DNA of 64,000 bases from Fratercula arctica (taxonomy: Eukaryota > Chordata > Aves > Charadriiformes > Alcidae), in assembly GCA_947846985.1 (NCBI GenBank), contig CANTUZ010000025.1, positions 2,354,100-2,418,099 on the forward strand. The letters run 5' to 3'. Shown piece by piece: positions 34,031-44,630 of the stretch. The notes beneath the pieces were generated by a model, which saw nothing but the letters and a program-made list of their open reading frames with translations, did not search any database and was not told the origin of the DNA. A program made the translations under genes and the position numbers. Every line of letters starts with the position of its first letter. Positions within the stretch are counted from its first letter, which is position 1.

Positions 34031-35040
34031 TCATTGGCTATTCTCACCCAAAATCAGATCCCCATGAGGTACACATCGGACTTCCCCATCCTGCCGCATC
34101 ACCCACCAAGTGCACCCAGGTCCTTGGGCAAAAGCAATCCCACGGATGGGTTTGCCTTTGCCTGAGGCAGGACTAACCCAGACTGTCTTCCCCAACATAT
34201 TCTTCATGTGCACTACGGGGACCTTATCCCCTTCTACAGTACGTGGAAGTTTTGATTGGGCAGGGCCAGCTTGAGTGGTAGATACCAGCCACTCGAGTGG
34301 TGTTAACTAGCCAGGTAGCTTTTGCTAAATGTGCATCCCAATGTTTTAAGGTCCCACCACCCATTGCTCTCAGTGTAGTTTTTAACAGTCCATTGTACCG
34401 TTCTATCTTCCCAGAGGCTGGTGCGTGACAGGGGATGTGATACACCCACTCAGTGCCATGCTCTTTGGCCCAGGTGTCTATGAGGCTGTTTCGGAAATGA
34501 GTCCCATTGTCTGACTCACTTCTCTCTGGGGTACCATGTCGCCACAGGACTTGCTTTTCGAGGCCCAGGATAGTATTCTGGGCAGTGGCATGGGGCACAG
34601 GGTATGTTTCCAGCCATCCAGTGGGTGCTTCCACCATTGTGAGCACATGGCGCTTGCCTTGACGGGTTCGTGGCAGTGTGATATAATCAATCTGCCAGGC
34701 CTCCCCATATTTATATTTCAACCATCGTCCTCCATGCCAAAGAGGCTTCAAATGCTTGGCTTGCTTGATTGCAGCGCATGTCTCACATTCATGGATGACC
34801 TGTGCAATAGTGTCCATGGTCAAGTCCACCCCTCGGTCACGAGCCCATCTACATGTCGCATCTCTTCCTTGATGGCCTGAGGTGGGCCCACCGAGCTATG
34901 AATAGTTCACCCTTATGTTGCCAATCCAGATCCACCTGAGCCACTTCAATCCTGGCAGCCCGATCCACCTGCTGGTTGTTCTGATGTTCCTCCGTGGCCC
35001 GATTCTTCGGTACGTGGGCATCTACGTGGCGTACTTTCAC
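34031..35040 (-). pseudogene. ERV-L B integrase, broken
   Basis: Zinc-binding region from 35040 (HVDAHVPKNRATEE), core 34829-34224 with YGEAWQIDY, DNGTHF and GKIERYNGLLK, and C-terminal domain 34213-34031 (PASGKGKPIRGIAF). There is a 5-base deletion relative to provirus A near 34878-34885 that breaks the frame in the H-H-C-C domain, and another break near 34214-34290. Confidence 0.85.
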
Positions 35041-35139
35041 AACCAGATTCTCTATCCGGGCAGCAATATCTTGCCACAGTTCAGCAGCCCAGATGGGTTT
35101 GCCTCTGTGCTGCCAGCTGCCCTGCTTCCACTGCTGTAA

Positions 35140-36666
35140 TCACCCCCACAGAGCATTTGCCACCATCCATGAGTCAGTGTAGAGATAAAGTACTGGCCAT
35201 CTTTCTCGCTCGGCGATGTCCAAAGCCAGCTGAATGGCGTTCACCTCTGCAAGCTGGCTCGATTCACCTTGTCCTTCACTGGCTTCTGCAACTTGTCGTG
35301 TAGGACTCCACACAGCAGCCTTCCACTTTCGATGCTTTCCCACAATCCGGCAGGACCCATCAGTGAACAGGGCATATTTCTTCTCATTTTCTGGCAGTTT
35401 ATTATATGGTGGAGCCTCTTCCGCACGCGTCACCTCCTCCTCTGGTGACATTCCGAAATCCTTGCCTTCTGGCCAGTCCATGATCACTTCCAGAATTCCT
35501 GGGCGACTGGGGTTTCCCATTCGAGTTTGCTGTGTGATTAGTGCAATCCACTTACTCCATGTAGCATCAGTTGCATGATGTGTGGTGGGGACCCTTTCTT
35601 TGAACATCCAACCCAGCACCGGCAGTCGAGGTGCTAAGAGGAGCTGCGCTTCTGTACCAACCACCTCCGAAGCAGCTCGAACCCCTTCATATGCTGCCAA
35701 TATCTCTTTTTCTGTTGGAGTGTAGCGGGCTTCGGATCCTCTGTATCCCCGACTCCAAAACCCTAGGGGTCGACCTCGGGTCTCCCCTGGTGCTTTCTGC
35801 CAGAGGCTCCAGGTAGGGCCATTCTCCCCGGCTGCGGTGTAAAGCACATTTTTAACATCTTGTCCTGCCCGGACTGGCCCCAGGGCCACTGCATGGACTA
35901 TTTCCTGTTTGATTTGTTCAAAAGCTTGTCGTTGCTCAGGACCCCATTTAAAATCCTTCTTCTTCCGGGTTACTTGATACAGAGGGCTTACAATCAGACT
36001 GTAATCTGGGATATGCATCCTCCAAAACCCCACAATGCCTAAGAAAGCTTGTGTTTCCTTTTTGCTAGTTGGTGGAGACATAGCTGCTATTTTGTTCATC
36101 ACATCCATTGGGATCTGACGGCGTCCATCTTGCCATTTTATTCCTAAGAACTGGATCTCCTGTGCAGGTCCCTTGACCTTACTTCGTTTTATGGCAAAAC
36201 CAGCTTTCAGAAGGATTCGGACTATTTTACTCCCTTTCTCAAAAACAACTTCGGCTGTGTCTCCCCATACAATGATGTCATCAATGTACTGCAGATGTTC
36301 TGGGGCTTCACCCTGTTCCAGTGCAGTCTGGATCAGTCCATGGCAAATGGTGGGGCTGTGTTTCCACCCCTGGGGCAGTCGATTCCAGGTGTACTGGATG
36401 CCCCTCCAAGTGAAAGCAAACTGTGGCCTGCACTCTGCTGCCAAAGGGACTGAGAAGAATGCATTCGCTATATCAATCGTGGCATACCACTTGGCTGCCT
36501 TGGACTCCAGTTCATACTGCAGTTCTAGCATGTCCGGCACAGCAGCGCTCAGCGGTGGCGTGACTTCATTCAGGCCACGATAGTCTACAGTTAGCCTCCA
36601 CTCTCCATTGGATTTTCGCACTGGCCATATGGGACTGTTAAAGGGTGAGCGAGTCTTGCTGATCAC
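35140..36666 (-). CDS. ERV-L B reverse transcriptase-RNase H, 508 uninterrupted codons
   Basis: Begins KTRSPFNSPIWPVRKSNGEW (RT block 1), then DYRGLNEV, the first palm Asp in TIDIANAFF, LPQGWKHSPT, the catalytic YIDD (about residue 127-130), a connection domain with SPLYQVTRKKKDFKWGPEQ and RPLGFWSRG, and RNase H with FTDGSC and YTDSW at the C-terminus. The frame is cut by a stop at 35140, close to the RNase H end. All catalytic Asp residues of RT look present. The protein would copy ERV RNA into DNA. It is part of a Gag-Pro-Pol unit with 36730-37200 upstream. Old copies rarely stay open this long, so this one is fairly young. Confidence 0.88.
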   Translation of the reverse strand: MISKTRSPFNSPIWPVRKSNGEWRLTVDYRGLNEVTPPLSAAVPDMLELQYELESKAAKWYATIDIANAFFSVPLAAECRPQFAFTWRGIQYTWNRLPQGWKHSPTICHGLIQTALEQGEAPEHLQYIDDIIVWGDTAEVVFEKGSKIVRILLKAGFAIKRSKVKGPAQEIQFLGIKWQDGRRQIPMDVMNKIAAMSPPTSKKETQAFLGIVGFWRMHIPDYSLIVSPLYQVTRKKKDFKWGPEQRQAFEQIKQEIVHAVALGPVRAGQDVKNVLYTAAGENGPTWSLWQKAPGETRGRPLGFWSRGYRGSEARYTPTEKEILAAYEGVRAASEVVGTEAQLLLAPRLPVLGWMFKERVPTTHHATDATWSKWIALITQQTRMGNPSRPGILEVIMDWPEGKDFGMSPEEEVTRAEEAPPYNKLPENEKKYALFTDGSCRIVGKHRKWKAAVWSPTRQVAEASEGQGESSQLAEVNAIQLALDIAERERWPVLYLYTDSWMVANALWG

Positions 36667-36729
36667 TCCTTGAACCTCTAGTTGACAAATCAGCTTATGG
36701 ATGGGAATCAGAGAGTCTCGGTTAGTGCG

Positions 36730-37200
36730 CTATTGCCGCCGATGCACCGTTGTGGTAGCAAGCGGCACCTGCTGTTCTTCGACCCTCAACAACCCCACAA
36801 CAGAAGAGTCCTCCGAGAGACCAGGCAAGGTGGACAACTGTTTAACTTCCTCCGTCTCCAAGGCAGCTATGCCAAAGGCCCACCGGTACCCCTTTGGGTC
36901 CTTAAAATACCCTCTCCTGAGGTAATCTATACCAAGGATGCATGGAGCCTCTGGGCCAGTCACAATGGGATGCTTTTGCCACTCATTGCCAGTTAGGCTC
37001 ACTTCCGCCTCCAGTACAGTCAACTCTTGGGATCCCCCTGTGACCCCAGAAATACAAATGGGCTCTGCCCCTCTATAGCTTGATGGTATTAGGGTGCACT
37101 GTGCTCCTGTGTCCACTAGAGCCTTATACTCCTGTGGGTCTGATGTGCCAGGCCATTGAATCCACACCGTCCAATAAACCCGGTTGTCCCTTTCCTCCAC
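36730..37200 (-). CDS. ERV-L B protease
   Basis: 156 codons: N-terminal YWTVWIQWPGTSDPQEY, active site LVDTGAQCT (about residue 28), flap region ISGVTGGSQ and C-terminal ILGIDYLRRG. The active-site DTG is intact. It ends where the RT frame begins, about 60 bp away in another frame, as expected where protease and pol are joined by frameshifting or readthrough, or after a small mutation. Confidence 0.85.
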   Translation of the reverse strand: MEERDNRVYWTVWIQWPGTSDPQEYKALVDTGAQCTLIPSSYRGAEPICISGVTGGSQELTVLEAEVSLTGNEWQKHPIVTGPEAPCILGIDYLRRGYFKDPKGYRWAFGIAALETEEVKQLSTLPGLSEDSSVVGLLRVEEQQVPLATTTVHRRQ

Positions 37201-37221
37201 CTGGCCAGAGGCAGGGCCCCT

Positions 37222-38106
37222 CTAATACTGGTCATGGTATCCGGTAGTCACTTCTTGCAGAAATGACTTGGAGGTTCCTTCAAGAGGAGCAGAAGCAAGA
37301 TCAGGCCTTCTGCTCTGTCTGGGGAACTGCCCGCTGGAAACTGGGGTGGCACTTTTCCTGGAGGGATCTCCTTTTGTGGTTGTCCTTCCTTGCAACTCCT
37401 GTACCCGTGTCCGCAGGATGGAAGTAGGTTGTCCATCCCACTTCCTCATGTCCTCTCCATGGTCACGCAGGTAGAACCACAGGGTGCCTCGTGGTGTGTA
37501 CCCTTTGTACTCTCTCTCTTGAGTGGGGAAACGCCTGCTCCTAATAGCTGAGATGCTGGCCTGTACAGGTGGGGAGTAGGACATATTGTCTTCAAGTTGC
37601 TGGACCTTCCGGGACAGTTTCTCCACAGCTGAGACAAGGGGGGAAGAGAGACTTTCTTCATATCGCCGGAGCTGGCCAGCCACCTCATCCACCGTTGGTC
37701 CCTCTTCGCCTTTCCATTCCATTACTGCCAGTGAGTTGGCATATGACGATGGTGTGCTCCGTACAAACTTCCGCCACATGGGCCTTGTGCAGTGCACCTC
37801 ATCAGGGTCTGTGGGTAACTGTGCATTGTCCAAGTCATAATAAATCATCTCCTGCACGGCTATTTCTCTCAGGTACTGGATACCTCTTTCCATGGTGGTC
37901 CACTTGCTTGGGTGACATACAACATCTTCACTGAAGGGGTACCTCTCCCTCACGCCTGACAGGAGTCGTTTCCAGAGGCTGAGGGCTTGGGTCTTCTTTC
38001 CAATTGCCTTGTCAATGCCGCCTTCCCTAGACAGGGATCCCAGCTGCCTGGCTTCCCTACCCTCTAATTCCAGGCTACTGGCCCCATTATCCCAGCACTG
38101 GAGCAA
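37222..38106 (-). CDS. ERV-L B gag
   Basis: 294 codons starting LQCWDNGASSLELEGREARQL, with WKRLLSGVRERYPF, a central PTVDEVAGQLRRYEESL helix and a coiled-coil-like stretch, ending in a basic Arg/Ser-rich tail. No CCHC zinc knuckle is visible. It matches the gag pieces of provirus A but is uninterrupted in this part. The N-terminal acidic/Pro-rich part seen in A (20401-21000) is missing or broken in 38107-38240. Confidence 0.75.
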   Translation of the reverse strand: MLQCWDNGASSLELEGREARQLGSLSREGGIDKAIGKKTQALSLWKRLLSGVRERYPFSEDVVCHPSKWTTMERGIQYLREIAVQEMIYYDLDNAQLPTDPDEVHCTRPMWRKFVRSTPSSYANSLAVMEWKGEEGPTVDEVAGQLRRYEESLSSPLVSAVEKLSRKVQQLEDNMSYSPPVQASISAIRSRRFPTQEREYKGYTPRGTLWFYLRDHGEDMRKWDGQPTSILRTRVQELQGRTTTKGDPSRKSATPVSSGQFPRQSRRPDLASAPLEGTSKSFLQEVTTGYHDQY

Positions 38107-38240
38107 CCACGTGATAATGTGCTTGCCTGGAAGTCAGCTGAAATCTTTTCGCATATCCTGCAGCTCGCTCAGGGATAAGGGATCGGGTAATTATCTCTGG
38201 TTCTGCCTCTTCCTCCTGTCCTTGTGATGGCCCTGGTTCT

Positions 38241-38312
38241 TTGTGAGCACATGGCGCTTGCCTTGGTGGTTTTGTGGCAGTGTGATATAATCAGTCAGCC
38301 AGGCCTCCCCAT
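38241..38312 (-). pseudogene. ERV-L C integrase fragment, upstream half
   Basis: TGAGCACATGGCGCTTGCC to GCCTCCCCATA matches 34645-34710 of provirus B. Interrupted by the CR1 at 38313 and continued at 42246. Confidence 0.85.
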
Positions 38313-38477
38313 ATGGAATCATGCTCTGCCCTCACTGAGACAGAAATGGGAACAGCCACCAGAAAAAAAACAAGATCAAGGAGATGCTGTATCCTCCCCC
38401 AGGCTGAAGGCAGTAGCTTAAAGGAGAGGAGTGAATGGAGGCAAGTCCACGCTTGGGGCAGCAGGTGAACCCCCTCC

Positions 38478-39092
38478 TTGCCTACGTCACCTTCCCAGGT
38501 GCCCCTATATAACAGGTATGAGGCTCTGGATTTGGAAGGTCAGTCCATCTACACCAGAAGTGCTGCCAAGGTCAGAAAGGCCTATCCTGTGTATCACAAC
38601 CACCTCACGAGGAAGAAAAGGCAGGTTATAGTTGTAGGCAACTCCCTTCTGAAGGGAACAGAAGGTCCAATATGCTGGACAGACCCTCCTCTTAGGGAAG
38701 TCTGCTGCCTCCCTGGGGCCCAGGTTAAGGACATCACTAGGAAACTTCCCAGTCTGGTATGGACTACTACCCATTACTGCTTTTCCATGTGGGTGGTGAT
38801 GAAGCCGCAATGCGTAGTCCACGGGCAATCAAAAGAGACGTCAGGGCCTTGGGACAGTTGGTAAGGGAATCTGGGGCACAGGTTATTTTTTCCTCTCTCC
38901 TCCCAGTTGCGGGCAGCGACACTAGAGGAAACAGATGGGCCCAGTCTGTCAATACATGGCTCTGTGGCTGATGTCACTGACACAGTTTTGGGTTTCTCGA
39001 TAATTGGATGGCCTACGTGGATCCAGGCTTACTGGCATCAAATGGGATTCACCTTTCTCAAAGGGGGAAGAGTGTCTTTGCTCACAAGTTAG
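38478..39092 (+). pseudogene. CR1 ORF1, esterase-like, frameshifted
   Basis: Starts PTSPSQVPLYNRYEAL and holds VIVVGNSLLKGTEG (block I of an SGNH-type esterase, as known in CR1 ORF1), CCLPGAQVKDITRKLP, then after a +1 shift near 38765 YYPLLLFHVGGDEAA and QVIFSSLLPVAG, and after a further change the C-terminal histidine region near 38960-39090. ORF1 proteins bind RNA and assist retrotransposition. At least two frame changes disable this one. Confidence 0.7.
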
Positions 39093-39129
39093 CGGCGCTC
39101 ATTGACAGAGCTTTAAACTAGGCTTGAGG

Positions 39130-42030
39130 GGGGAGGGGGATGATACCAAGGTTGCCTGTTACAAGCTGTGGGATGACACGCCAAGGTTAGAGGGATGGCG
39201 TGCGAGGGAGGGCCCACAGCCTGTAGCTCTGCGATGTGCTGGCTACACTGCAGCACACTTGAAGTCTTACAGAGATGAGCCAGGGGCTCCTGAGGTAGTA
39301 GGAGCCAACAGGGGAACACCAGTGAAATACCTCAAAGGAATTAAGGGGTGTTCCTCTAAAAAGGTGACACTTCTGACAGCCCAGCTGAAGTGCCTCTACA
39401 CCAATGCATGCAGCATGGGCAACAAACAGGAGGAGCTGGAAGCCACCTTGCTGCTAGAAAGCTACGACCTAGTTGCCATTACTGAAACTTGGTGGGACAA
39501 ATCCCATGACTGGAGTACAGCTATCAATGGCTGCAGGCCGTTCAGAAGGGACAAGCGAGGAAGGAGGGGTGGAGGAGTTGCCCTCTACATCAGGAAATGG
39601 CTGGAGTGTGAAGAGCTGCCTCTGAAGAAAAGCCATGAGCAGGTTGAAAGCCTATGGGTAAGAATTGGAGACCAAGGCAACAAAGGGAACCTTGTGCTTA
39701 GTGTCTACTACAGGCCACCCAATCAAGGGGAGCCTATTGACGAAGACTTCTTACTCCAGCTACAGGAGGCATTGCACTCGCAGGCTCTCATCCTGCTGGG
39801 GGACTTCAACCCCCCCTGACATCTGCTGGAAAAGTAGCACAGTGAGCTGTAGGCAATCCAGGAGATTCCTGGAGTGCATGGAGGGTAAGTTCTTAGGCAA
39901 GGTAATAGACAGCCCCACCAGAGGGGATGCAATACTGGACCTGATGGTCACCAAGGCAAGTGAGCTAATTGGTGATGTCAAGATTGGAGGCAGCCTGGGC
40001 TGCAGTGATCATGTGCTGGTGGAGTTTGCAGTCCTGAGGGACATGGGTCAGGGGAAGAGTAGTCAGGACCCTGAATTTTAGGAAAGCAAACTTCCAGCTC
40101 TTCAAGGAGTTAGTCAATGGGACCCCCTGGGAAACTGCCCTCAGGGACAAGGGAGCAGAACAGAGCTGGCAGATCTTTAAGGTCACTTTCCATAGAGTGC
40201 AAGAGCTCTCGATCCCCAGGTGTAAGAAATCAGGAAAGGAAGGCAAGAGACCAGCATGGCTGAGTCAAGACCTGCTGGTCAAACTAAAGGGCAAGAAGGA
40301 ACTGCACAGGCAGTTCAAGCAGGATCAGGTGTGCTGGGAAGAGTATAGGGATGCTGCCCGGTTATGTAGGGATGAGGTCAGGAAGGCCAAGGTGCGGCTG
40401 GAGCTGAACTTGTCAAGGGCCGCAAAGAATAATAGGAAGGGCTTCTACAGGTATGTCTGCCAGAAAAGGAAGGTCAAAGAAAGCATATCCCCCCTGATGA
40501 GTAAGACTGGCAAGTTGGTAACAACGGACAAGGAGAAGGCTGAGGTACTCAACAATGTTTTTGCCTCAGTCTTCACTGGCAATCTCTCTTCCCACACCTC
40601 TTGAGAGGATGGACGGCAAGGCAGGGTCTGGGGGAGCAAAGTCCCTCCCACTGTAAGAGAAGATCAGGTTCATGAGCACCTGAGGAACCTGAATATACAG
40701 AAGTCTATGGGACCTGATGAGAGGCATCCCAGAGTCCTGAGGGAATTGGCTGATGTAGTTGCCAAGCCACTCTCCATGATATTTGAAAAGTCATGGCAGT
40801 CAGGTGAAGTACCCAGTGACTGGAAAAAGGGAAATGTTGCAGCCATTTTTAAAAAGGGTAGAAAGGAGGACCCTGGGAACTACCGACCTGTCAGCCTCAC
40901 CTCTGTGCCTGGGAAGATCATGGAACAGATCTCCTAGAAGCTATGCTATGGTACATGGAGGACAGGGAGGTGATTCGAGACAGCCAGCATGGCTTCACCA
41001 GGGGCAAGTCCTGCCTGACCAACCTAGTGGCCTTCTATGATGGAATGACTACATCAGTGGACAAGGGAAGAGCTATGGATGTCATCTATCTGGACCTCTC
41101 TAAGGCCTTGGACACAGGCCCCCCCAACATCCTTCTCTGTAAATTGGAGAGATATGGATTTGATGGGTGGACTGTTTGGTGGATGAGGAATTGGTAGGAT
41201 GGTCACATCTGGAGGGTAGTGGTCAATGGCTCAATGTCAAGATGGAGATCAGTGACAAGTGGTGTCCCTCAGGGATCTGTATTGGGACCAGTACTGTTCA
41301 ATATCTTCATCAATGACATAGACAGTGGGATTGAGTGCATCCTCAGCAAGCTTGCCAACGACACCAAGCTGAGTGGTGCAGTTGACATGCCTGAGGAAAG
41401 GGATGTCATCCAGAGGGACCTGGACAAGCTTGATAAGTGGGCCCGTGTGAATCTCATGAGGTTCAACAAGGCCAAGTGCAGGGTCCTGCACATGGGTCGG
41501 GGCAATCCCTGGTATCAATACAGGCTGGGGGATGATGTGATAGAGAGTAGCTCTGCCGAAAAGGACTTGGGGGTACTGGTGGATGAAAAGCTGGACATGA
41601 GCCAACAATGTGCACTTACAGCCCAGAAGGCCAACTGTATCCTGGGCTGCATCAAAAGAACCGTGGCCAGCAGAACAAGGGAGGTGATTATGCCCCTCTA
41701 CTCCACTCTGGTGAGACCCCACCTGGAGTACTGCGTCCAGCTCTGCGGCCACCAATACAAGAAAGACATGGACCTATTGGAGTGAGTCCAGCAGAGGGCC
41801 ACAAAGACAATCAGAGGGCTGGAACACCTCTCCTATGAGGAAAAGCTGAGACACTTGGAGTTGTTCAGCCTGGAGAAGAGAAGGCTCTGGGGAGGCTTTA
41901 TTGCAGCCTTTCAGTACTTAAAGGGGGCTTATAAGAAAGATGGGGACAGACTTTTTAGTGGTGTCTGTTGCGATAGGACAAGGGGTAATGGTTTTAAACT
42001 AAAAGAGGGTAGATTTAGACTAGATAGATA
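39130..42030 (+). pseudogene. CR1 ORF2: endonuclease and reverse transcriptase, broken
   Basis: Endonuclease motifs in the first 230 codons (39124-39819): LYTNACSMGNKQEEL, ITETWWD, GVALYIRK, YYRPPNQ and LLGDFN. A run of seven C at 39810-39816 then shifts the frame. RT parts follow in pieces: 40197-40604 (RPAWLSQDL, NNRKGFYRYV), 40707-40937 ([20 protein letters not shown]), 40943-41197 ([10 protein letters not shown]) and 41219-41785 ([16 protein letters not shown], then LANDTKL, where the FADD catalytic site has changed to LAND). At least four stops or shifts. Not functional. Confidence 0.88.
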
Positions 42031-42245
42031 GAAGGAAGAATTTTTTTACAATGAGGGTGGTGAAACACTGGAACAGATTGCCCAGAGAGATGGTAGATGC
42101 CCCATCCCTGGAAACATTCAAGGCCAGGTTGGACGGGGCTCTGAGCAACCTGATCTAGTTGAAGATGTCCTTGCTCATTTCGGTGGGGTTGGACTAGATG
42201 ACCTTTAAAGGTCCCTTCCAACCCAAACTATTCTATGATTCTATG

Positions 42246-42289
42246 TTTACATTTCAGCCATGGTCCTCCATACCAGAGAGGTTTTAACC
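42246..42289 (-). pseudogene. ERV-L C integrase fragment, downstream half
   Basis: TTTCAGCCATGGTCCTCC and AGAGAGGTTTTAACC match 17205-17240 and 34715-34745. It continues the piece at 38241-38312. Confidence 0.85.
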
Positions 42290-42806
42290 AGGAGGAGTTG
42301 GGGGGAGTGGTCAGTATGCTGGAGGTCAGGGCTGCCATTCAGAGGGACCTGGACAGGCTGGAGAAATGGGATGACCAGAACCTCATGAAGCTCAATACGA
42401 GCAGATCCAAAGTCTTGCATCCGGAACGAAATAACGCTATGCAACAATACAAGCCAGAGGCCGACTGTCTGGGAAGCAGCTCCACAGAAAAGGATGTGGG
42501 AGTCCTGGTGGACAAGTTGACAATGAGTCAGCAGTGTGCCCTTGCAGCAATGATGACCAATTGCATCTTGAGCTGTATTAGCAAAAGTGCAGCCAGCAGG
42601 TCCAGGGAAGTGATCCTTCTCCTTTATTTGGCACCTGTGAGACTGCATCTGTGGTACTGTGTCCAGTTTTGGCCTCCCCAGTACAAGAAGGATAGCGACA
42701 CACTAGAACAAGTCTAGTGGAGGGCCACCAAGCTGGTCGGGGGCTGGAGAATATGACATCCAAGGAGAGGCTGAGAGAACTGAGCCTGTTCAGCCTGGAG
42801 AAGAGA
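42290..42806 (+). mobile_element. CR1 fragment
   Basis: RT C-terminal region: [51 protein letters not shown]. Diverged from the neighbouring CR1 and lacking the 3' tail: it is cut by the LTR at 42807. Confidence 0.85.
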
Positions 42807-43645
42807 GAGATAAGGACAGGGAGATTACTTGCCAATTACCATCACGGGCAAAACAGACTCGACTTGGGGAAATTAATTTAATTTACTGTCAATTAATTGT
42901 AATAGAACAGGATAATGAGAAATAAGAACAAATCTAAAACCACCTTCCCTCCACCTCTCCCTTCTTCCCAGGCTCAGCTCCCAACTCTTCTCCCCCCACT
43001 CCAAGCAGCAGGTGATGGGGAATGGGGGTTGCGGTCAGTTCATAACGTTTCATCTCTGTGGCTCCTTCCTCCTCACACTCTTCCCCTGCTCCAGCGTGGA
43101 GTCCCTCACATGGGACACAGTCCTTCACAAACTTCTCCCATATGGGGCTCCTTCCACAGGATACAGTCCTTCACAAACTTCTCCAATGTGGGTCCTTCCC
43201 ACGGGCTGCAGTTCTTCAAGAACTACTCCAGCATAGGTCCTTTCCATGGGGTGCAGTCCTTCAGGAATGGACTGCTCCAGCATGGATCGCCCATGGGGTC
43301 ACAGATCCTGCCAGAAAACCTGTTCCTGCGTGGGCTCCTCTCCACAGGCCACAGTTCCTGCCAGGAGCTTGCTCCAGCATGGGATCTCCCACGGGATCAC
43401 AGCTTCCTTCAGGACACATACACCTGCTCTGGTGTGGGTCCTCCATGGGCTGCAGGGTGGATATCTGCTCCACGGTGGACCTCCATGGGCTGCAGGGAAT
43501 CTCTGCTCCAGTGCCTGGAGTACCTCCTCCTGCTCCTTCTTCACTGACCTTGGTGTCTGCAGGGTTGTTTCTCTCACATTTTCTCACTCCTCTCTCTCCC
43601 TGCTGCTGTTGCGCAGCGTATTTTATCCTTCCACAAGCATAGCTC
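42807..43645 (-). mobile_element. LTR (family C) containing a minisatellite
   Basis: AGATAAGGACAGGGAGATTA and CAATTACCATCACGGGC (inverse of the 27109 LTR), then GC-rich sequence with a ~48-bp tandem array from about 43080 to 43500 (units like TGCAGTCCTTCAGGA and CTGCTCCAGCATGG), then TTTCTCTCACATTTTCTCAC and an end near 43645. The long reading frames inside follow the array and show no protein similarity. Confidence 0.65.
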
Positions 43646-44630
43646 ACCAAGCATGAGGAGTATCATGACACCCACAAAGCCCTTCTGGAGCAAGGCCATA
43701 CCCAGGCAGCTCTGTGATTAGCTGAGGAAAGGGGAGACGGGGTGGGACTTACTCCTCCCAGCTGCTCTTTCTCTTGGTCACGTGTAGTTGACGTGAGTTG
43801 GGTTTCTGTGCTGCACTTCCTACGCCATCGAGAATGTGAGGTGGTGGATGCAGTGTCCAATTTGGTAGGCGTCAGTGGCAGCTTTTATCTCCAAATTGTG
43901 TTTTCAGGTGGCATGGAAAACACAACAGGTGAGTCACTGGGGAGAGAGTGTGCTGCTGCTGCTCGTATCTCTCTCCACTGTGGCGGGGCCACCCTGTGCG
44001 GCCTTCCTCTCTCGTCCCTCATTCCTGTCTCATCAGGATTCCCGCCGGTGGTGAAGGTCGCGCCGGGCTGGACCGCTGCTGCCTCTGGAGCATGAGCGTC
44101 CTAGACTGTCACGGCAGCGCGGAGGGGGGCGAGCAGTACCCGGAAGCGGCAGGGTGGTGGTGGTGTACGGTAGCCGGGCTGCATCAATTCGTCCTCGCGC
44201 TCCAGACTGGGAGTGGCGTCTTGGGACACGCTCCTCAGTGGGAACCGCAAGAGAGACGTGCCGCGGAGTAGGCGAGGACTGGACAGGAATAGGGAGAATA
44301 ACAACAGCACGTGGCAGTCTTCTGCAAGCCGCTTAGAATCCTAGCTGCTGATCCCTTGGTCGCTTTCTCTCATCTACTGCAGTACCTGCTGCCGAGGAGC
44401 TGGTGGCAGTCTACACAGCAGAGCTTGAAAGCCTGATCCTGCTCAGGACACAAACACACTCAGGTTGCTTCGCTAAATCCTTGCATTGTTCCTGATGCAG
44501 GCACTGGGAAAAGGCTAAACAAGCGAATGCAATGGCTGCCTTCCAAACTCAACACTGTGTTTAGGTGTCTTTTCTTTTGGCAGTTCCACTTTACAGAAAA
44601 TCTCTTCTCAGGCTAGAAGAAAAAAAAAAG
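43646..44630. other. CpG-rich island without recognised gene
   Basis: No CR1 or LTR is recognisable. CpG density is high at about 44030-44280 (CGCCGGTGGTGAAGG, CGGCAGCGCGGAGG, GTGCCGCGGAGTAGGCGAGG) while the neighbourhood is CpG-poor. TTTTCAG at 43906 and CAGGTGAGTC at 43926 look like splice sites around a short potential exon. It could be the promoter and first exon of an unidentified or decayed gene. No protein recognised. Confidence 0.35.

Larger units (their letters stand above)
33124..38240 (-). mobile_element. ERV-L-like provirus B, 5' end missing
   Basis: Minus strand: gag 37222-38106, protease 36730-37200, RT-RNase H 35140-36666, integrase 34031-35040, noncoding 3' region 33515-34030, 3' LTR 33124-33514. 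The 5' LTR, leader and gag N-terminus are absent; at 38241 the sequence switches to a piece of another ERV-L integrase. Closely related to provirus A in coding order and motifs but with a different, shorter LTR. No env. Confidence 0.85.
38313..42245 (+). mobile_element. Nearly full-length CR1 inserted in ERV-L integrase
   Basis: 3.9 kb from a GC-rich 5' region through ORF1 and ORF2 to GATTCTATG. The flanking ERV-L integrase pieces (38241-38312 and 42246-42289) join exactly in the related copy at 34705-34735 with only a few bases' difference. The length is close to that of a complete CR1 (about 4.5 kb), so most of the 5' end is retained. Confidence 0.9.

Noticed and set aside
42915..43656. Long frames (up to 210 codons) with repeated QSFTNFS-like units
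   Set aside because: Translation of a ~48-bp minisatellite in an LTR; the unit length is a multiple of three, so all frames stay open.
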